Positions 37,514-49,800 of a stretch of DNA of 64,000 bases are shown one piece after another. The stretch is from Oscheius sp. JU75. Taxonomy: Eukaryota > Nematoda > Chromadorea > Rhabditida > Rhabditidae. Where the stretch lies: NCBI GenBank assembly GCA_037178855.1, contig JASJZC010000007.1:5890001-5954000 (forward strand), read 5' to 3'. The position numbers were made by a program, and so were the translations under genes. The notes under the pieces are model-generated. The model made no database searches. It was not told the origin of the DNA and saw only the letters and a program-made list of their open reading frames with translations. Position 1 is the stretch's first letter, and the number at the start of each line of letters is the position of its first letter.

Positions 37514-39904
37514 ATGCCACCCTTCGTCTTTCTTCTACTACTGCTTATCACTGAAATTTGTGCAGGTCCTCATACAAAACGATCTTATTTACATTATACT
37601 TTCAAGAAAACCTAGTTATTCGAACCACATATCAAGCAGAAGATGCGGGCATTAATCTCGAGACTAGCAGTCAATGTGCTGCTTGGAAACTCTGGAGACG
37701 GACAAAGGTAGGTCATTCAAGTTAGCGGTAAACTTAAGTTTTAGGAACTTGGAACAGAATTGACTAACGACGATATAGATATTCTTGCATCTCGAAGGAA
37801 TGTTGTTCACATTATATCAAAAGATGATGCAGAAAAGTATGGTGTTCAAAAGGACCTCTTAGCTAATGAAACGGTTAGCGAAACTGTGAAATGTTTTTAG
37901 TTTTAGACATTGACTATTTATTACTCTCAAGTCTGTGCTTTCCATCCAAGAATACTCAAAATCGCAACTATGCGAGCTGCCAAAAAGTACCATATTAGAG
38001 TCAGCTTGTGCGACAGGTTGGTTTTCAAAAAGCTACAATGACAAAATGTGTTTAGCTATATTGATCTCACCGATGAACCTCTGGAATCTTCAGCTGTAAG
38101 TTACTTTCGATTTGAAATTCAATGTTTCAAGGAAATTTGGCTAAATACAACTGAGCAGCTTCGAAAGTTTGGAGGCAGTCCTCATCTCTTAGAAATCCAT
38201 CAGAATGTTCTGTTGTTGCCGGAAAGCATCTGTAACAGCTCAACGACAGGGGATATTTTGCAAGATTACGAAGGTAGTACTTATCTCTTTTGTTCAATTC
38301 CGAACACTGCTCAGAACAATTTGGAAAACTGATGTTTGACTATGAGATTCTTGGAGCGCCACTTCCTGTTTTGGTAGACGAAGTGCATGATTTGTATCGT
38401 CTAGACAACTACGAAAAGTTGGTTACAACAACACTAATTTAAAAGAGTGCTTCAGCTTGTTCGAGAAACTTGACAAGGAAAATGTGAGACCTCTTCCTGC
38501 AACTCAGATACTACCCTGGCTGAAAAAAGTAAAATATGACTCGAGGACACCGCCAGCTCTTTTTGCTGACGATGCCGTCACGGTCAAGATGGGACTGCTG
38601 ATTCAGTCTATTGGGAGCTTTGAGCTTTCGACTATGGTTGGAATTTCTAGCTTAGTTTTTCGATTTTTCCAGGATTATGACATGGATACATGGCTCAGGA
38701 TGGCTTGGAGAGATCCGCGTCTTCGTCACGGCTACAGTAGACCAATACTAGTGAACGATTACACTTTTCTCAAGCGGATTTGGCGTCCCGATCCAGTATT
38801 CACAAATACAAAAGAAGCAGCCTTTCACCAAGTGAGGGAAAAAGAGTACTCAATTTGTTTGTCATGCAGGTATCGTACCTAAACTTCTACTTGCTGATAT
38901 TTCCTGGTGGAGAGATTTTCTACGATTTGAGGGTTTTATTAAATCCAACTGCTTCTCAAATCGTTCTGTGCAAGTATCCACATGATTCTCCAGCAACTGC
39001 TTTGAAAATCAGCTCATGTAAAAAAAGTTATTAGCTAGGCAACTTTTTTAGTTGGTATGGGACAGGACAGTGTACGCTTCGAGTGGTTCTCAAAGAAAGC
39101 AATCCAAGTCATCAAAGATGTCCAAATAGCCAATCTAGTGCTAGAGAAGGTTGAACCAGGAACTTGCGACGGCTTGAGGAAATCAGGTAAGAATGATAAT
39201 GGTTGATTTCGATAATGTTCAGGAAACTATTCGTGTATCGAAGCCCGCCTGTTTTTAAGAAGAGAATTTGGTTACCATTTGGCTCATACCTACATCCCGA
39301 CGGCAATCTGTGTACTCTTTTCAATGGTATCCGTGTGGCTCCCTGAAGAATTCGTCGAAGGTAGCAGCCTGAGACGACACTGTTTAAATCAAACACTTTA
39401 GGAAGAATTTTCGTCTCTCTTACAGTTTTCTTGACACTTAGTGCGGAAAGTAATGCAGCAAAAGAGGAGCTGCCAAAAGTTTCTTATGTTAAGGTAATTT
39501 TCTGTTCATGAGGAGACAAAAGTTTTCGGTTTAGGCAATTGACATTTGGTTCGGTTTCACATCCATGTTTGTCTTCGTCACCATGTTGCAAGCTATTCTG
39601 ATTATTGGCCTCGAGTACAAGAGCAAGAAACTAGTAAGCTTCTTACAATTTTGTTACGAATTCTGTAGAAAACTAAATGTGATGAGGAAAACGAATATTT
39701 TGGCCCGGACAAAATAGACACAATGAAACAGAGTAGCCGACTGTTGCACAAGGCAGCCAGAAGGTTCGATACTTTTTGCAAAGTAAGCCTTACACTATCA
39801 TTGGCTGACAAAATGTTTAGGTAATGTACCCAGTGATATTTTTATTATTCCTAATATATTATTTCTTCGTGATCATACAAGGCGAAGAAGACAAATGCTT
39901 GTAA
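37514..39904 (+). CDS. Ligand-gated ion channel subunit (LGC, Cys-loop superfamily)
   Basis: Many small exons in frame. A signal peptide (MPPFVFLLLLLITEICA) is followed by about 250 residues of unassigned extracellular sequence (e.g. LTIYYSQVCAFHPRI, GSPHLLEIHQNV). The ligand-binding domain then shows VTVKMGLLIQSIGSF, DYDMDTWLRMAWRDPRLRHG, WRPDPVFTN, FPGGEIFYDLR and LCKYPHDSP. The membrane part has M1 (YHLAHTYIPTAICVLFSMVS), M2 (RIFVSLTVFLTLSAESN), M3 (WFGFTSMFVFVTML), a long M3-M4 loop and M4 (VMYPVIFLLFLIYYFFVII). Both cysteines of the signature Cys loop appear to be replaced (Ser and Thr at the expected spacing around YPHDSP). The M2 entrance reads EEFVEGR, not the PAR motif of anion channels, so ion selectivity is open. 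The stop codon overlaps the AATAAA signal. Confidence 0.9.
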
Positions 39905-39908
39905 TAAA
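39903..39908 (+). terminator. Poly(A) signal AATAAA overlapping the channel stop codon
   Basis: The bases TAATAAA contain both the TAA stop (39902-39904) and the AATAAA hexamer, so the 3' UTR must be very short and must run into the convergent chitinase gene. Confidence 0.55.
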
Positions 39909-39911
39909 TAC

Positions 39912-41630
39912 TTATCCATGATTCTTGAAGCCGGTCTTCGTCAGTCGAATTCGTGGCTTATGCTTTAGACAAGGTGCGTTTCCTGAAATCCTGATCTTTC
40001 GGTGGTGAAAGTGAGTCTTACCATTGTCTAAACGGAAAATGTCAGGATTCTCATAAATACTGTAAACACATCGAAGCCGGTTTCTTTCATTCTCCTTGGT
40101 AAATTGGGATGGGTACAACTTCGGTGCATAGTATGGCAAAGGGCCTGTAGATTGTTATTTGCCCAAAAAGACTAACATACCACCGTAGGCAGCTGGAGCA
40201 CAATCGCAGGCCTTAGCTCTCCACATGTTTCCCCAATCAGGTTGCCAGGAGTACTCGTGTTGAACTGCATCAAAGTTGTCCAGCATTCCTATACCTATAC
40301 TTGTACTATTGATTCTAGTTTCTTACCTCGACAGGTTAGGGTCCGTTCGGCGCCGACAGGCACATCGAAATACTTGCAAAACCATTTAAACGCCTTGATA
40401 CGTCTCGACTCTCCACCTCCTCCGGGTTCTTCCTTGTCCTCTCCACCACACTCATTGTTGATAATCAAACTAGTCGGACCGAAAATGGGACCAATAAAAC
40501 CCGCTCTTCGGTTTCTTGTAGATTGCTTCCAGTCTCCAATTACTATGCTGTGCATTGATGGTTTCGGGGGCTGAGGAGTCATGTAGAACCACAAGGACGC
40601 AAGCATTGCGAGGGGAGGATCCATTTTTGTCATTACCTAAACGAGTATTTTGTATTGAAAATGGAGGGAAACTTACTAAATTGGGATTGTTGACAAGATC
40701 TACATTGATGTTTTTGGTAAGCAAGAACTGTTGGAAAAGAGCATAATTGTAGTTCCATGACAGCTTAAGAAGTCCGAGCTCTTTCAATGAAAGTTTGTAC
40801 CTGTAGTGCGCCTCTGCCAAAGTAGCAACCTTTGTAGTAAGTTTCATTTGCATGCACTTCCGTATCGTTGTTGCACTTTGACCAGAAGTCAATCACGGGT
40901 CCCGATTTACAATATCGGGCCGATTCTGAACATCTTTTACCATCGATGGTACTTGTTCCAGGGAATGCTGGTAGAAGGTATTTGCTGTGTGGACCTCCTT
41001 CAAACCAGTTGAAGAAACCACCTCGGTAAAAGCAGTTTGCTTTGTCATCGGCGGATAAAGCGCTGTTACTAAAAAAACATTGCGTTTAGTTAACACATTT
41101 TCAACATACTTGTAAAGGGAAATGTCGTTTTCTCCTGTTTCCTGAAGAGCATGCGCAAAAAAAGCAGCGACATCTCTTCTGTAGTGCTCCGACGGTTTGA
41201 AGTTCTCAAAATCTATACTTTTTCACGCTAAACACTACAGTTCAAGATGAAAATCGCTTACTTGCATGTTCAGTTCCAAACTCGGGAAAGTAGCGAGCAG
41301 CAATAATAAAAGATTTATAAGAGTATGGAAGACAGTCATGAGGACCTAGACCGATATTCGACTTCGGAAACAGATCCTTAAAATGGTCGTAATTCATTTA
41401 AGGAAGTAAGACCTCAAACATCTCTGCGGTAAACCACTTTTCTAAGTCCGATTTTGGCATGTCGTTAGGATCGGAAGCTTTTTCACAATCCTCAGCCGGG
41501 ACCTTCCCATACTTTTTGTGTGGCGGGCATTTGGAGTAATCGGCAAAAACTTAATAGAAGATATATAAACAACACAAGTAGAAAGCTCACCTAATGATAC
41601 AGTGACAAGTAAAGGAAGAACTCTTAACAT
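39912..41630 (-). CDS. GH19 family chitinase-like secreted protein
   Basis: GH19 enzymes cut chitin with inversion. A signal peptide (MLRVLPLLVTVSL) leads to YSKCPPHKKYG, then the catalytic-type region: a LEKWFTAEMFEDLFP helix, SYKSFIIAARYFPEFG, FFAHALQETGEND with the first catalytic Glu in the expected place, FYRGGFFNWFEGG, and YFGRGALQLSWNYNYALF, the family's most conserved signature. NNPNLVMTKMDPPLAMLASLWFYMTPQ follows, then a C-terminal region with Cys and YYAPKLYPSQF, ending LTKTGFKNHG and TAA. Glycine-rich insert EEPGGGG lies in the middle. Introns are short. Such proteins are known in Caenorhabditis and are otherwise typical of plants and bacteria. Likely roles are cuticle or eggshell turnover or defence against fungi; activity is not proven. 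Confidence 0.88.
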
Positions 41631-41699
41631 GCCGGGTCGTGACCGGTTGTTTGACCGCCGACTGTGGGATTACGAAGAGGCACCCGGGAGCAACAGACC

Positions 41700-44600
41700 G
41701 GTCCCTTATTTGGCCAGACAAGTCTTCTTCAGTGGCAGACGAGACTTCCCCTGAGTTTTTCCCCCGATTAGCAGGACATTTCATGTTACACAACTCGTGA
41801 CTTCCGAGTGATTATTTGGATACCTGTGCTCTTTGTATCGACAACTGCGATGATTTGAACAAGTGGTGCATTCTTCTTTATCAGCTATCGAGTAACATTG
41901 TATCCTCAGGTTCTTCGTAGGGAGTTCGTATCAATGTGGAAATTTTCACTCGAAGAAGGGACTAGTTTTTATTGATCAACTTTTTGAAGATCCTTGATTA
42001 AAGACTTGATAACGTACACACATCCAAACAGCCTGTTGAACGTGATAATTTCTACGAAATCAAATCAAGTACTCAATGTAAATATTACCAAGTTCGCTTT
42101 TTTTTTGTAATTCCACAGCAAGTGAAAGTCCGGTCTTCTGTGGGCCCATTGACTGATTCGATTAGGAAATACAAAGCAAGAGCATTATTTGGCCAGAGAA
42201 GACCTTCTTTGAGCTATTCCATTTTATAATTAGTTTCTAGGACGCAATTTCGGGATACTGTAACAGTACATGCAGAGAAGAATTTTTTAATTTAAGAGTT
42301 GCCTATCAATTCCTTGAACAGAAGCACGTTGCGTCGGTGGCGATAAGTGGGATAATCCTTCACCGTTAGCTACCTAATCTGTGATAAGGCGCCAAGACCG
42401 TGAGTGTTCTTTTTCACTGAAATGGTTCGGAGTTTGAGCATCAAATTCTTGCAGCACACCTGCTACCTTCATTGGCTAGAAAAAGATGGCGGACGTTCTA
42501 CACCAATTGGTGATTAGATTAGAGTGGCTAAGTCGTAAATTTGCGTGAATCACGGAGCACAAAAGTCCCATTAAACAGGATTCGAAAGAATGGAAACGTT
42601 TTCAATCAATTTTGTTTATCAACGTCTCGTCAAAGCTATGTATGAAACACCAAGTGAATGAAGACCAACAAGAATAAGCGAAACCAGTAAATCTACGATC
42701 GAACACCTGGGAAGTCTAGAAAAGAGGAAAGACAACTTAGAACATCCACACGGAGAAGCCCGAAAAGCTAAAAGTAGAGTTTCTATCCGAATCAACTGCA
42801 GAGATCCTTGGAGGGCTCTGTGAGCCAAGCAGATGCGGGGTCTTGGGACGCTGACCGTTTTGAAGCTTTCCGAGGGACCATTTCGTTCCAAAACTGCCCA
42901 ACCCTTTTTAAAAACGCCTTCACCTTTGTAAAAAGTTACAAAAATTTGGGTCTCGCCACGATCTGCGCGGCGACAAAAAGTCAATTTTTCTAATTCCTAG
43001 AATAAAAATTGAATTTTCGTTTGTTTTCAGTTTCCTTTTCGTAATTTCGACCTCATTTTCGAATTCTGCGTGGGTAAATATCTGCATGACGTGGGTGGAA
43101 AACCATGGTTTCATAGCACATGAGCGTCTTCGGCTGGAAAATAGACGTTGTAGCTCAGTTCGCCTAAATCTTGGGGTTATCACGCAATTTTGGTGACAAT
43201 TAGGTTCTGATATGCTAAAATACGATAACACTAACAGAAAAGTAAAAAGATGCTGGAAAAATGGAAAATGAAAAAATTTTATTTTCGCGCGCAAACGCCG
43301 AGCATCGGGCGTTCAAACTGAGGTGCCGCTATTCGTTGGAAATGAACTATATCCTGCCACAAAAATACGGTACGGTCAAAAGCCTGAAAAGTACGGTGAA
43401 TAGCAAAGGAGAAACTGCAAGTCTTGCGCATTTCCATTTCCAATACAACGTCTGTTTGTACACGGCTCATCTTCCAATTTGAAGATAGTGTCATGAGGTA
43501 TGAATAAAGCTCCGGGACACGCCTCAGGGATATCCTCAAACAAGCCACAGACGCCGTTCATTGATCATCAAACTGTAGAGTTGGCAGTCTGAAAACAGTA
43601 TCACTAGTCTGGTGGAAGCCCTGCTATGTCATTCCACGTGCTCACCATCCAAATTAGATGCCACCGACAGAATTAAACACGTGGCGGCCGAGATAAGACA
43701 CAAAAATCCATCTATTACTTTTTAAACAAAAGATACGCGCTACTATAAGTTTAGCCACTTTCAAACACGATACTTAGAAAAACATTTTATTACCGATCAT
43801 AAAGATGCAGCTTTCTATACAGTAACATCCTATCCAAGTTTTTAATACGCCTCTCTGGAAGAACAGACTCCGAGAGTACCATATCTACCACACCTTCCTC
43901 GTGACACTATTGTCCGGGAGACTGTTTTAGATCGCCCCCTCCTGCCACCAGTAGTAATTGTCCATAAACGGAGCTGGCTCGAATTTTATGAGTGGGGGAG
44001 ATGATAAGCGGCAAGTGCGAAGCACTATCAACGACACCAACGACGTCGCTACTGAAAGGGACTGAAAACAGACAGAGTGTGCAATAACAACTAACTATGT
44101 GTACCACTAAATTTTAACGGCAAATCTGTCTTTGCCCGTGAGAAGAAGTAAAATGGAATGTCACCTATCTCATTGTTGCAACGGTTGAATTGTGTTTTCA
44201 AAGAATGTTTCGTAAACAGTGCGTATTCGAAAAATTGTATTGAACGTACATATGCCATATAATAAGTTGTTTCCCCGACACAATCTCAGACATTTGTGCT
44301 TCACAGCACTAGCCGAATCACACTTATTGACGTAGCTTCGTTTTTATTGCGGCTATTACGAGTCTCGTCCAATCAGTAATCAATATCTGCTAATGAGCAG
44401 AAGCATGGCTATCAGGTAGTACTCGCAAAGAACATGTCTGTACTATTGTGAATGTGCACTTTCACCTCAGATCAAGGGTTGGTCGACTGCTACTGCGTCA
44501 CGGAATCAGTTTTGGATAAGTTATCTCTTCTGGACAGAGCTCAAAAGCTGACGGCACATACGGTTCCGGGTTTGTTTCATAACGAAAACGAGCAATAGCA

Positions 44601-45600
44601 CGACATATAAATTGTATAGTCTGGGGCGAATGGATAATGAAACACCTTCAGGCATTAACTGTGGGCTCAGACTAAATTATGGAACTTTTATTCTGATCTT
44701 ATTGTGGGTTAACTTTTGATTTACGATGTAAAGGTCCTGCAAATTACAACCTTCTTCAGGTTTTCAACATAACCTAAATATGTGCACAGGTACCAAGATT
44801 GGGCATGTAGAATATATACTTGGACATTGTATTCTGTCTCTACATAAGTTTTTATGTAACCTCTAAACCCGTTTCGTTTAATGATTCACATGTCACCCGA
44901 TCCATATCTCTCTCCAAAGAACTACACTACTATTGAACGGTGGCATGCAGTTTCCTGGAAGCCCTCTGCCCAGGCACAAAAGATAAGCCGGTGGTAAAAA
45001 GAAATGTATCTTACAAAGGTTTCCCACTCGTTATCGGGCACCAGCACGAATGCCAGCGAAACGAAGTGATCCGGGTCACAGACAGTACTTGAAACAAAGA
45101 ATGCTACTTATGTTTTTTTAAAAATCAGTATCACAGAATACACTGTGTTCACGTCGGTGAGCAGTTATCACCATCGTGAATCAGTCATTTGGATTTGATG
45201 GTAATGTTCTCTACCAACTAATGGGCCATCAAACATAACGGCGCCTTCAACCGTAAGATAGCTTTGTTGAAGTACTTCTTGGGCTCAGGGAAAAAGTGAG
45301 GGAAATATTCGGAAAAAAAAGTTGAAGTCCGAGAAAAGGTGAAATATTTCTGCAACAGGCGGTATACGGCCAGCTCACTTGGTTCTTTCACAAGGAAAAC
45401 GGGCGGTATCCCAACTTTTACAGCAAAGAAGGCGAGGACACTGTTGATATGTTTTAAAAACATTGCTAGTGAGTCTATCCGTTGAAACAAGAAAATCTTT
45501 TCCAACTTGCTTTAGGCGTTCCGTTTGCTCAAGTAGACATTCCAGCAAAAAACGGCTGATAACAGGGAGCAGCCAAAGTAAGTAGTGTTTCCTAATAAAG
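41700..45600. other. Long stretch without a supported gene
   Basis: About 3.9 kb. Several minus-strand frames of 90-125 codons (42984-42619, 43294-42920, 43548-43279) overlap each other in different frames, have no recognisable domain and no splice partners, and are probably chance. No tRNA or transposon was seen. Confidence 0.4.
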
Positions 45601-45640
45601 AAATCTGGATTGATTGCAGAGGTTTTGTGTTAACTGAATA

Positions 45641-45722
45641 GGTTGAAACGAGTTGGCGCAGTGGCAAGAGGCGCCAACTTTAATTAAGGGAACCCAAGTT
45701 CAAAGCCGGCTTCGTCTCAACC
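45641..45722 (+). tRNA. tRNA-like sequence, probably a pseudogene or tRNA-derived repeat
   Basis: The 82 bases begin GGTTGA and end TCAACC, which can pair as an acceptor stem. An A-box-like TTGGCGCAGTGG with a strong D-arm hairpin and a B-box-like AGTTCAAAGCC are in the right order. The T stem pairs poorly and the possible anticodon loop TTAATTA is ambiguous, so a working tRNA is unlikely. Confidence 0.3.
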
Positions 45723-45749
45723 AAGGCTTCCATCCTCTCACAGAGGTCG

Positions 45750-46890
45750 GTAAATTGGTAGTAGCTTGCTATGAAGATAAGGCGTTCTTGGAGCCATATT
45801 TGACACCTGTTTAGTTTAGAAGGTAAGCCTATTCGAAATGGCTCCTACACTGTACGCTGTACACTCATGCAATTGAGCTCGCACTAGCATTAATTACGGG
45901 TCGAAACTTTAACTTTAACTGAATAGAGTGTTACTATAGAAGACAGTCAGGGTTTGACTAAAGGTCTTAAAAAGTGTTAATACCACCCTAATACGCTTAA
46001 CATGGCGGCTTACAAAGATAACTAAAACCCAAGAATATGTCTAATTTTTGAATGAAATCCATTACAGGGATTGAACACAATCACAACTTATTGACTACAT
46101 AGATATTTTGATCTGTAAAGGAAAGATCTGTTTACAGGTTATAAATGTGTTTAGACAAAAGAGGAATGCGGTGGCACATTGTGCTCAAGAAAGGCTGGAT
46201 CCGTTTTTCCTTCCAAAGTCTCTCCTCCATACGTGGCGTTGATCGCAATTTACAACCCATGCGTATATAACTGGTGCTTTCTCTTATCTGCCTGACAGTC
46301 GGTAGTCTGAGGCATTCGGCTTAGAGCTGCTCTGCGGCACCTCTTATCACTTTACCGTACTTTTGTACTTTTGTCATTCCAACCAGTGCGAGTTTTCTTT
46401 CTTTTGGAGGTATTCTTGCTTTAAAAAGTTCGGTAATCGATCTGACAGTTGTATCTTACTGATCTTTTCCTGGTCAATCTTGTTCCGACCGTATTTACTA
46501 GACCTTTCGAGAAAAATTCCTACCCAAAAACTAATGAATGGTTTAACAGCCCAATGGTTTGAAATGTTTGAATGTCACACTAATTTTGTGTTTAGAACAC
46601 TGATACGTATGTCTTTTGCAATGTCTATGGGCGATGAAAAGGTTTTTTTAACATCATTCGCATCAATATCGATCACTTCATTACGAGGAGCTAATTTGTT
46701 CTTTGTTGGGGCTCACACCCCGTCACCACCTATCTCTTATCTTTTGAATTTCGCGATGGCAACTCTTCATATCTTTGGGGTCCAATTTAAGAGCCGTTTG
46801 GGTAGAGCCATATCAGTTTGAGTGGCTACAGTACGCCAGCTGCATTACTCTTTCTTTTCCTCAGTCTAACAAGACGGTTTCACATTTCCA
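45750..46890. other. Upstream region of the cysteine-module gene
   Basis: A TATA-like CGTATATAAC lies at about 46262. An open frame of about 150 codons at 46363-46821 lacks an ATG at its start and any domain, and I take it as chance. The region is probably promoter sequence for the gene starting at 46897. Confidence 0.35.
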
Positions 46891-46896
46891 TTTCAG
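46886..46896 (+). promoter_or_regulatory. Probable trans-splice acceptor of the cysteine-module gene
   Basis: CATTTCAG-type acceptor ends directly at the ATG (46897), leaving no 5' UTR if used for spliced-leader addition. Confidence 0.45.
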
Positions 46897-49800
46897 ATGC
46901 GCTTGGGTGTACTCCTAGCCCTTGTGGCTACGGGCCTGGCGCTCGACTGTAACGTTGGAAATGTTGTCGTGGAAGACGGTATCATCATCTCCAAGTCCAT
47001 CAAATCTCAGCCCTGCGCTGGAATGTGCTCCCGTGTTGTCCTCTCTACCGGCAAAAAAGACTTTCTAATGCTTTCTTGCCAGGAGAATGAGGTTGCGTTT
47101 AACTCTATGCTTTTACAAATTTTCATTTAGCTCTCTATCTGGAGATACCAAGCTGAGAAGAACGCCGAGTGCTCCGCCACTGAGCTGGGAAGTACGTGTC
47201 TTTGCTCCGAAAGCCACTGTTCCGACTGGGAGGCTGAAGAAAATCTTGCACCTGTTCCTGCGGTCCTTGATGCCACGTGAGTTTGCCGCAAAAAGTGGAA
47301 GCACCTTATCATTCCATTTCGAAATCATTTACATGTCATAAAAATGGCTATAATGATTTAAGAGTCTCCAAATGAGAACAATACTAATTTAACAACAGTA
47401 ACACTTCCAGTTTTAGCACGACACCCAAATGTTACGTTGGATACTTCTCTAACAACGGAATTACCACCACTATCAACAATGGAGCCACAACCAAGTGTGC
47501 TGCTGGACAAGCTTGTGCCTTCATCAGTGGAGTCATGGGAAACACTAATATCGAGGCCTACCTTTGCACAACCGCCAACGTCTGTATGGCGGCGATTAAA
47601 ACAACCAACGGAAATGGAACAATCACTGGAGACAACGTTCAAATGACCTGCTGTGACAAGGATGACTGTACCGGCATTGTTACAAATCCGGACATCACTG
47701 TGCCTCAAACTGTCACTCAAGGAAACAACAACATCACCTGTCAGCAGGGAGCTCAGCTGGACTATGGAAACCTTGGAAACTTCCAACCTTTGCCTTGCTC
47801 CGGAAGTTGCAGCTCGGTCTCTATCAAGACTTACATGGGAGTAAGGCCTTTTTAAGATGAAACCACAAACACATTTTCAGTCCGGAAAAAACAAGGTAGT
47901 CCGTCTTCTCGACCTGTATACTTGCGATCCTGTTGCTGTCTGTGACGCAGTCAATCTGAACAACGCATGTGGAAACTTGGTTCTGAATGCCACAAACTCA
48001 CTTCTTCGCGGATGTTGCTGCAACACCGACAACTGTATCGACCCCAATCAGCAGCCACCAGTCTTCCCCACCAAGCAGCTTAAGGTCTGAATTTTCGGAA
48101 CGAGAGAAAAAATAAAAACGAATTTAGTGCTATACCGGTATCTACGTTCCATCAACTGGATACACAGTAGGAGCTGAGATGGTCTGCTCCGGAAAGTGCG
48201 GTCGTATTGATGTCCCTGTCGGAGATGTGAACAACCAGACTATCGTCAAGTACATGAGTTGCTTTCCCTACTCGGTAAAATCTTACTAATACTTAATTTC
48301 ATTCCAATTCAGATCTGTCAAGGACTTGGAATTGGAGATGGAGACCAGAGCTACAATCCGCCCATGGAAGAGGAGACCACTGTTACTTGCTGCAGCTCTA
48401 AAGACAACTGTAACATCAGTCCCTACGATCTCAGCCAGATCAGTTACAATGTCTCTGTCATTCCTACCACCAACTATCCCATCCTCTGCTACGGAAACAT
48501 CCACCTCAACGGGGTTCCGATGACTACCGGATCTTACTCCATGTGTAATGGAGAATGCGCCATGGCTTCCTTCTTCACTGTCGTCTACGGTCAGCTGCAC
48601 AACACCACCATCTATACTTGTGACCCCGCCACTATGTGCAAAGCTGCTGGAATTACAAACGGCTGTACCACGATCGACGGAACCGGAGTTACTACTTGCT
48701 GTTGCGACGATGACACTTGCTTTGACCCCAACAGAGTTGCTCGTACATCCACCAACTGCTACACTGGAATCTACATCAAGGAAGACAATTACCTCAACGG
48801 AGGAGAGACTCTTTGCGACGGATGGTGTGCTAGCTTGTCCACCATTGTCAACAATAAGAATGCCACTACATACTGGTGCGCTCCAGTCCGAGTGTGCCGT
48901 TCTCTAGCCCTTGGAATGGGAGGAGATCAGAACTGTCAGACCATCCCTAATGCCAACACTCCTTTGACCGGATGCTGCTGTGCTGAAGGAAATAACTGCA
49001 ATCTGCCCACCAACCTTCTTCCCAACGTCACAACTACACCAGCCCGCAGGGAGCCTCCGATTATCTGCTACGAAGCCATTCACATCAACGGTGTTGCTCA
49101 AGGTAACCCCGGCTACAGAGTCTGCAACGGAAACTGTGTCTCGATGACTATGGGAGCCAAGCTTAACGGATCAGCTCAGTCAACCACCCTCTACACTTGC
49201 GACTCTTCAGCGTCTTGCAACGCCATGGGCCTCAGAAACGGCTGTGGATCCGTCGACGGAACCGTCTATTCTTGCTGTTGCGACTCTGACGCCTGTATTG
49301 ATCCTACCTTCAATCGCAGTCCTGACAGAAACCTCAACTGCTACGTTGGAGTCAACAGTCCAATGGTCTTCGCCGGGACTATGGTTCAGTGTAACGGAAA
49401 ATGTGCCAACATCACCACCAATATCGGAAACACCCCATTCTCCACCTACCACTGTGTCCCCAACTCCTTCTGCAGGTGAGCAAAGTCATTCTTTTTCAAT
49501 AATGCGAAACCAAATATACCAAAGAAACCAAAAACCAATGTGCTTGTTCAAAGACAATTTATAGCGCTGTGGCCCTTGACAACGCCTGTGATGTCCTTCA
49601 ACTGGACCGTGCTTTGACTGGATGCTGCTGTGACAGCTCTGACGGATGTAACGCTCTTGGAACCAACTTGACCACTGCTATCCCGGTCAGCCCTCCTGAG
49701 ACTCCTATCGCATGCTACTCTGGGCTTCATATCAATCACCAGAACTGGACCGCCGGATCTGGGTAAGTGTACATTGAGTGTCTCGTCACAGTCAACGTTC

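Noticed and set aside
42619..43294. Overlapping minus-strand ORFs of over 120 codons
   Set aside because: They overlap each other in different frames and show Arg/Ser/Cys-rich, low-complexity-like sequence without any motif.
46363..46821. 152-codon plus-strand ORF before the module gene
   Set aside because: No ATG at its start, no domain, Phe/Ser-rich; lies where the promoter is expected.
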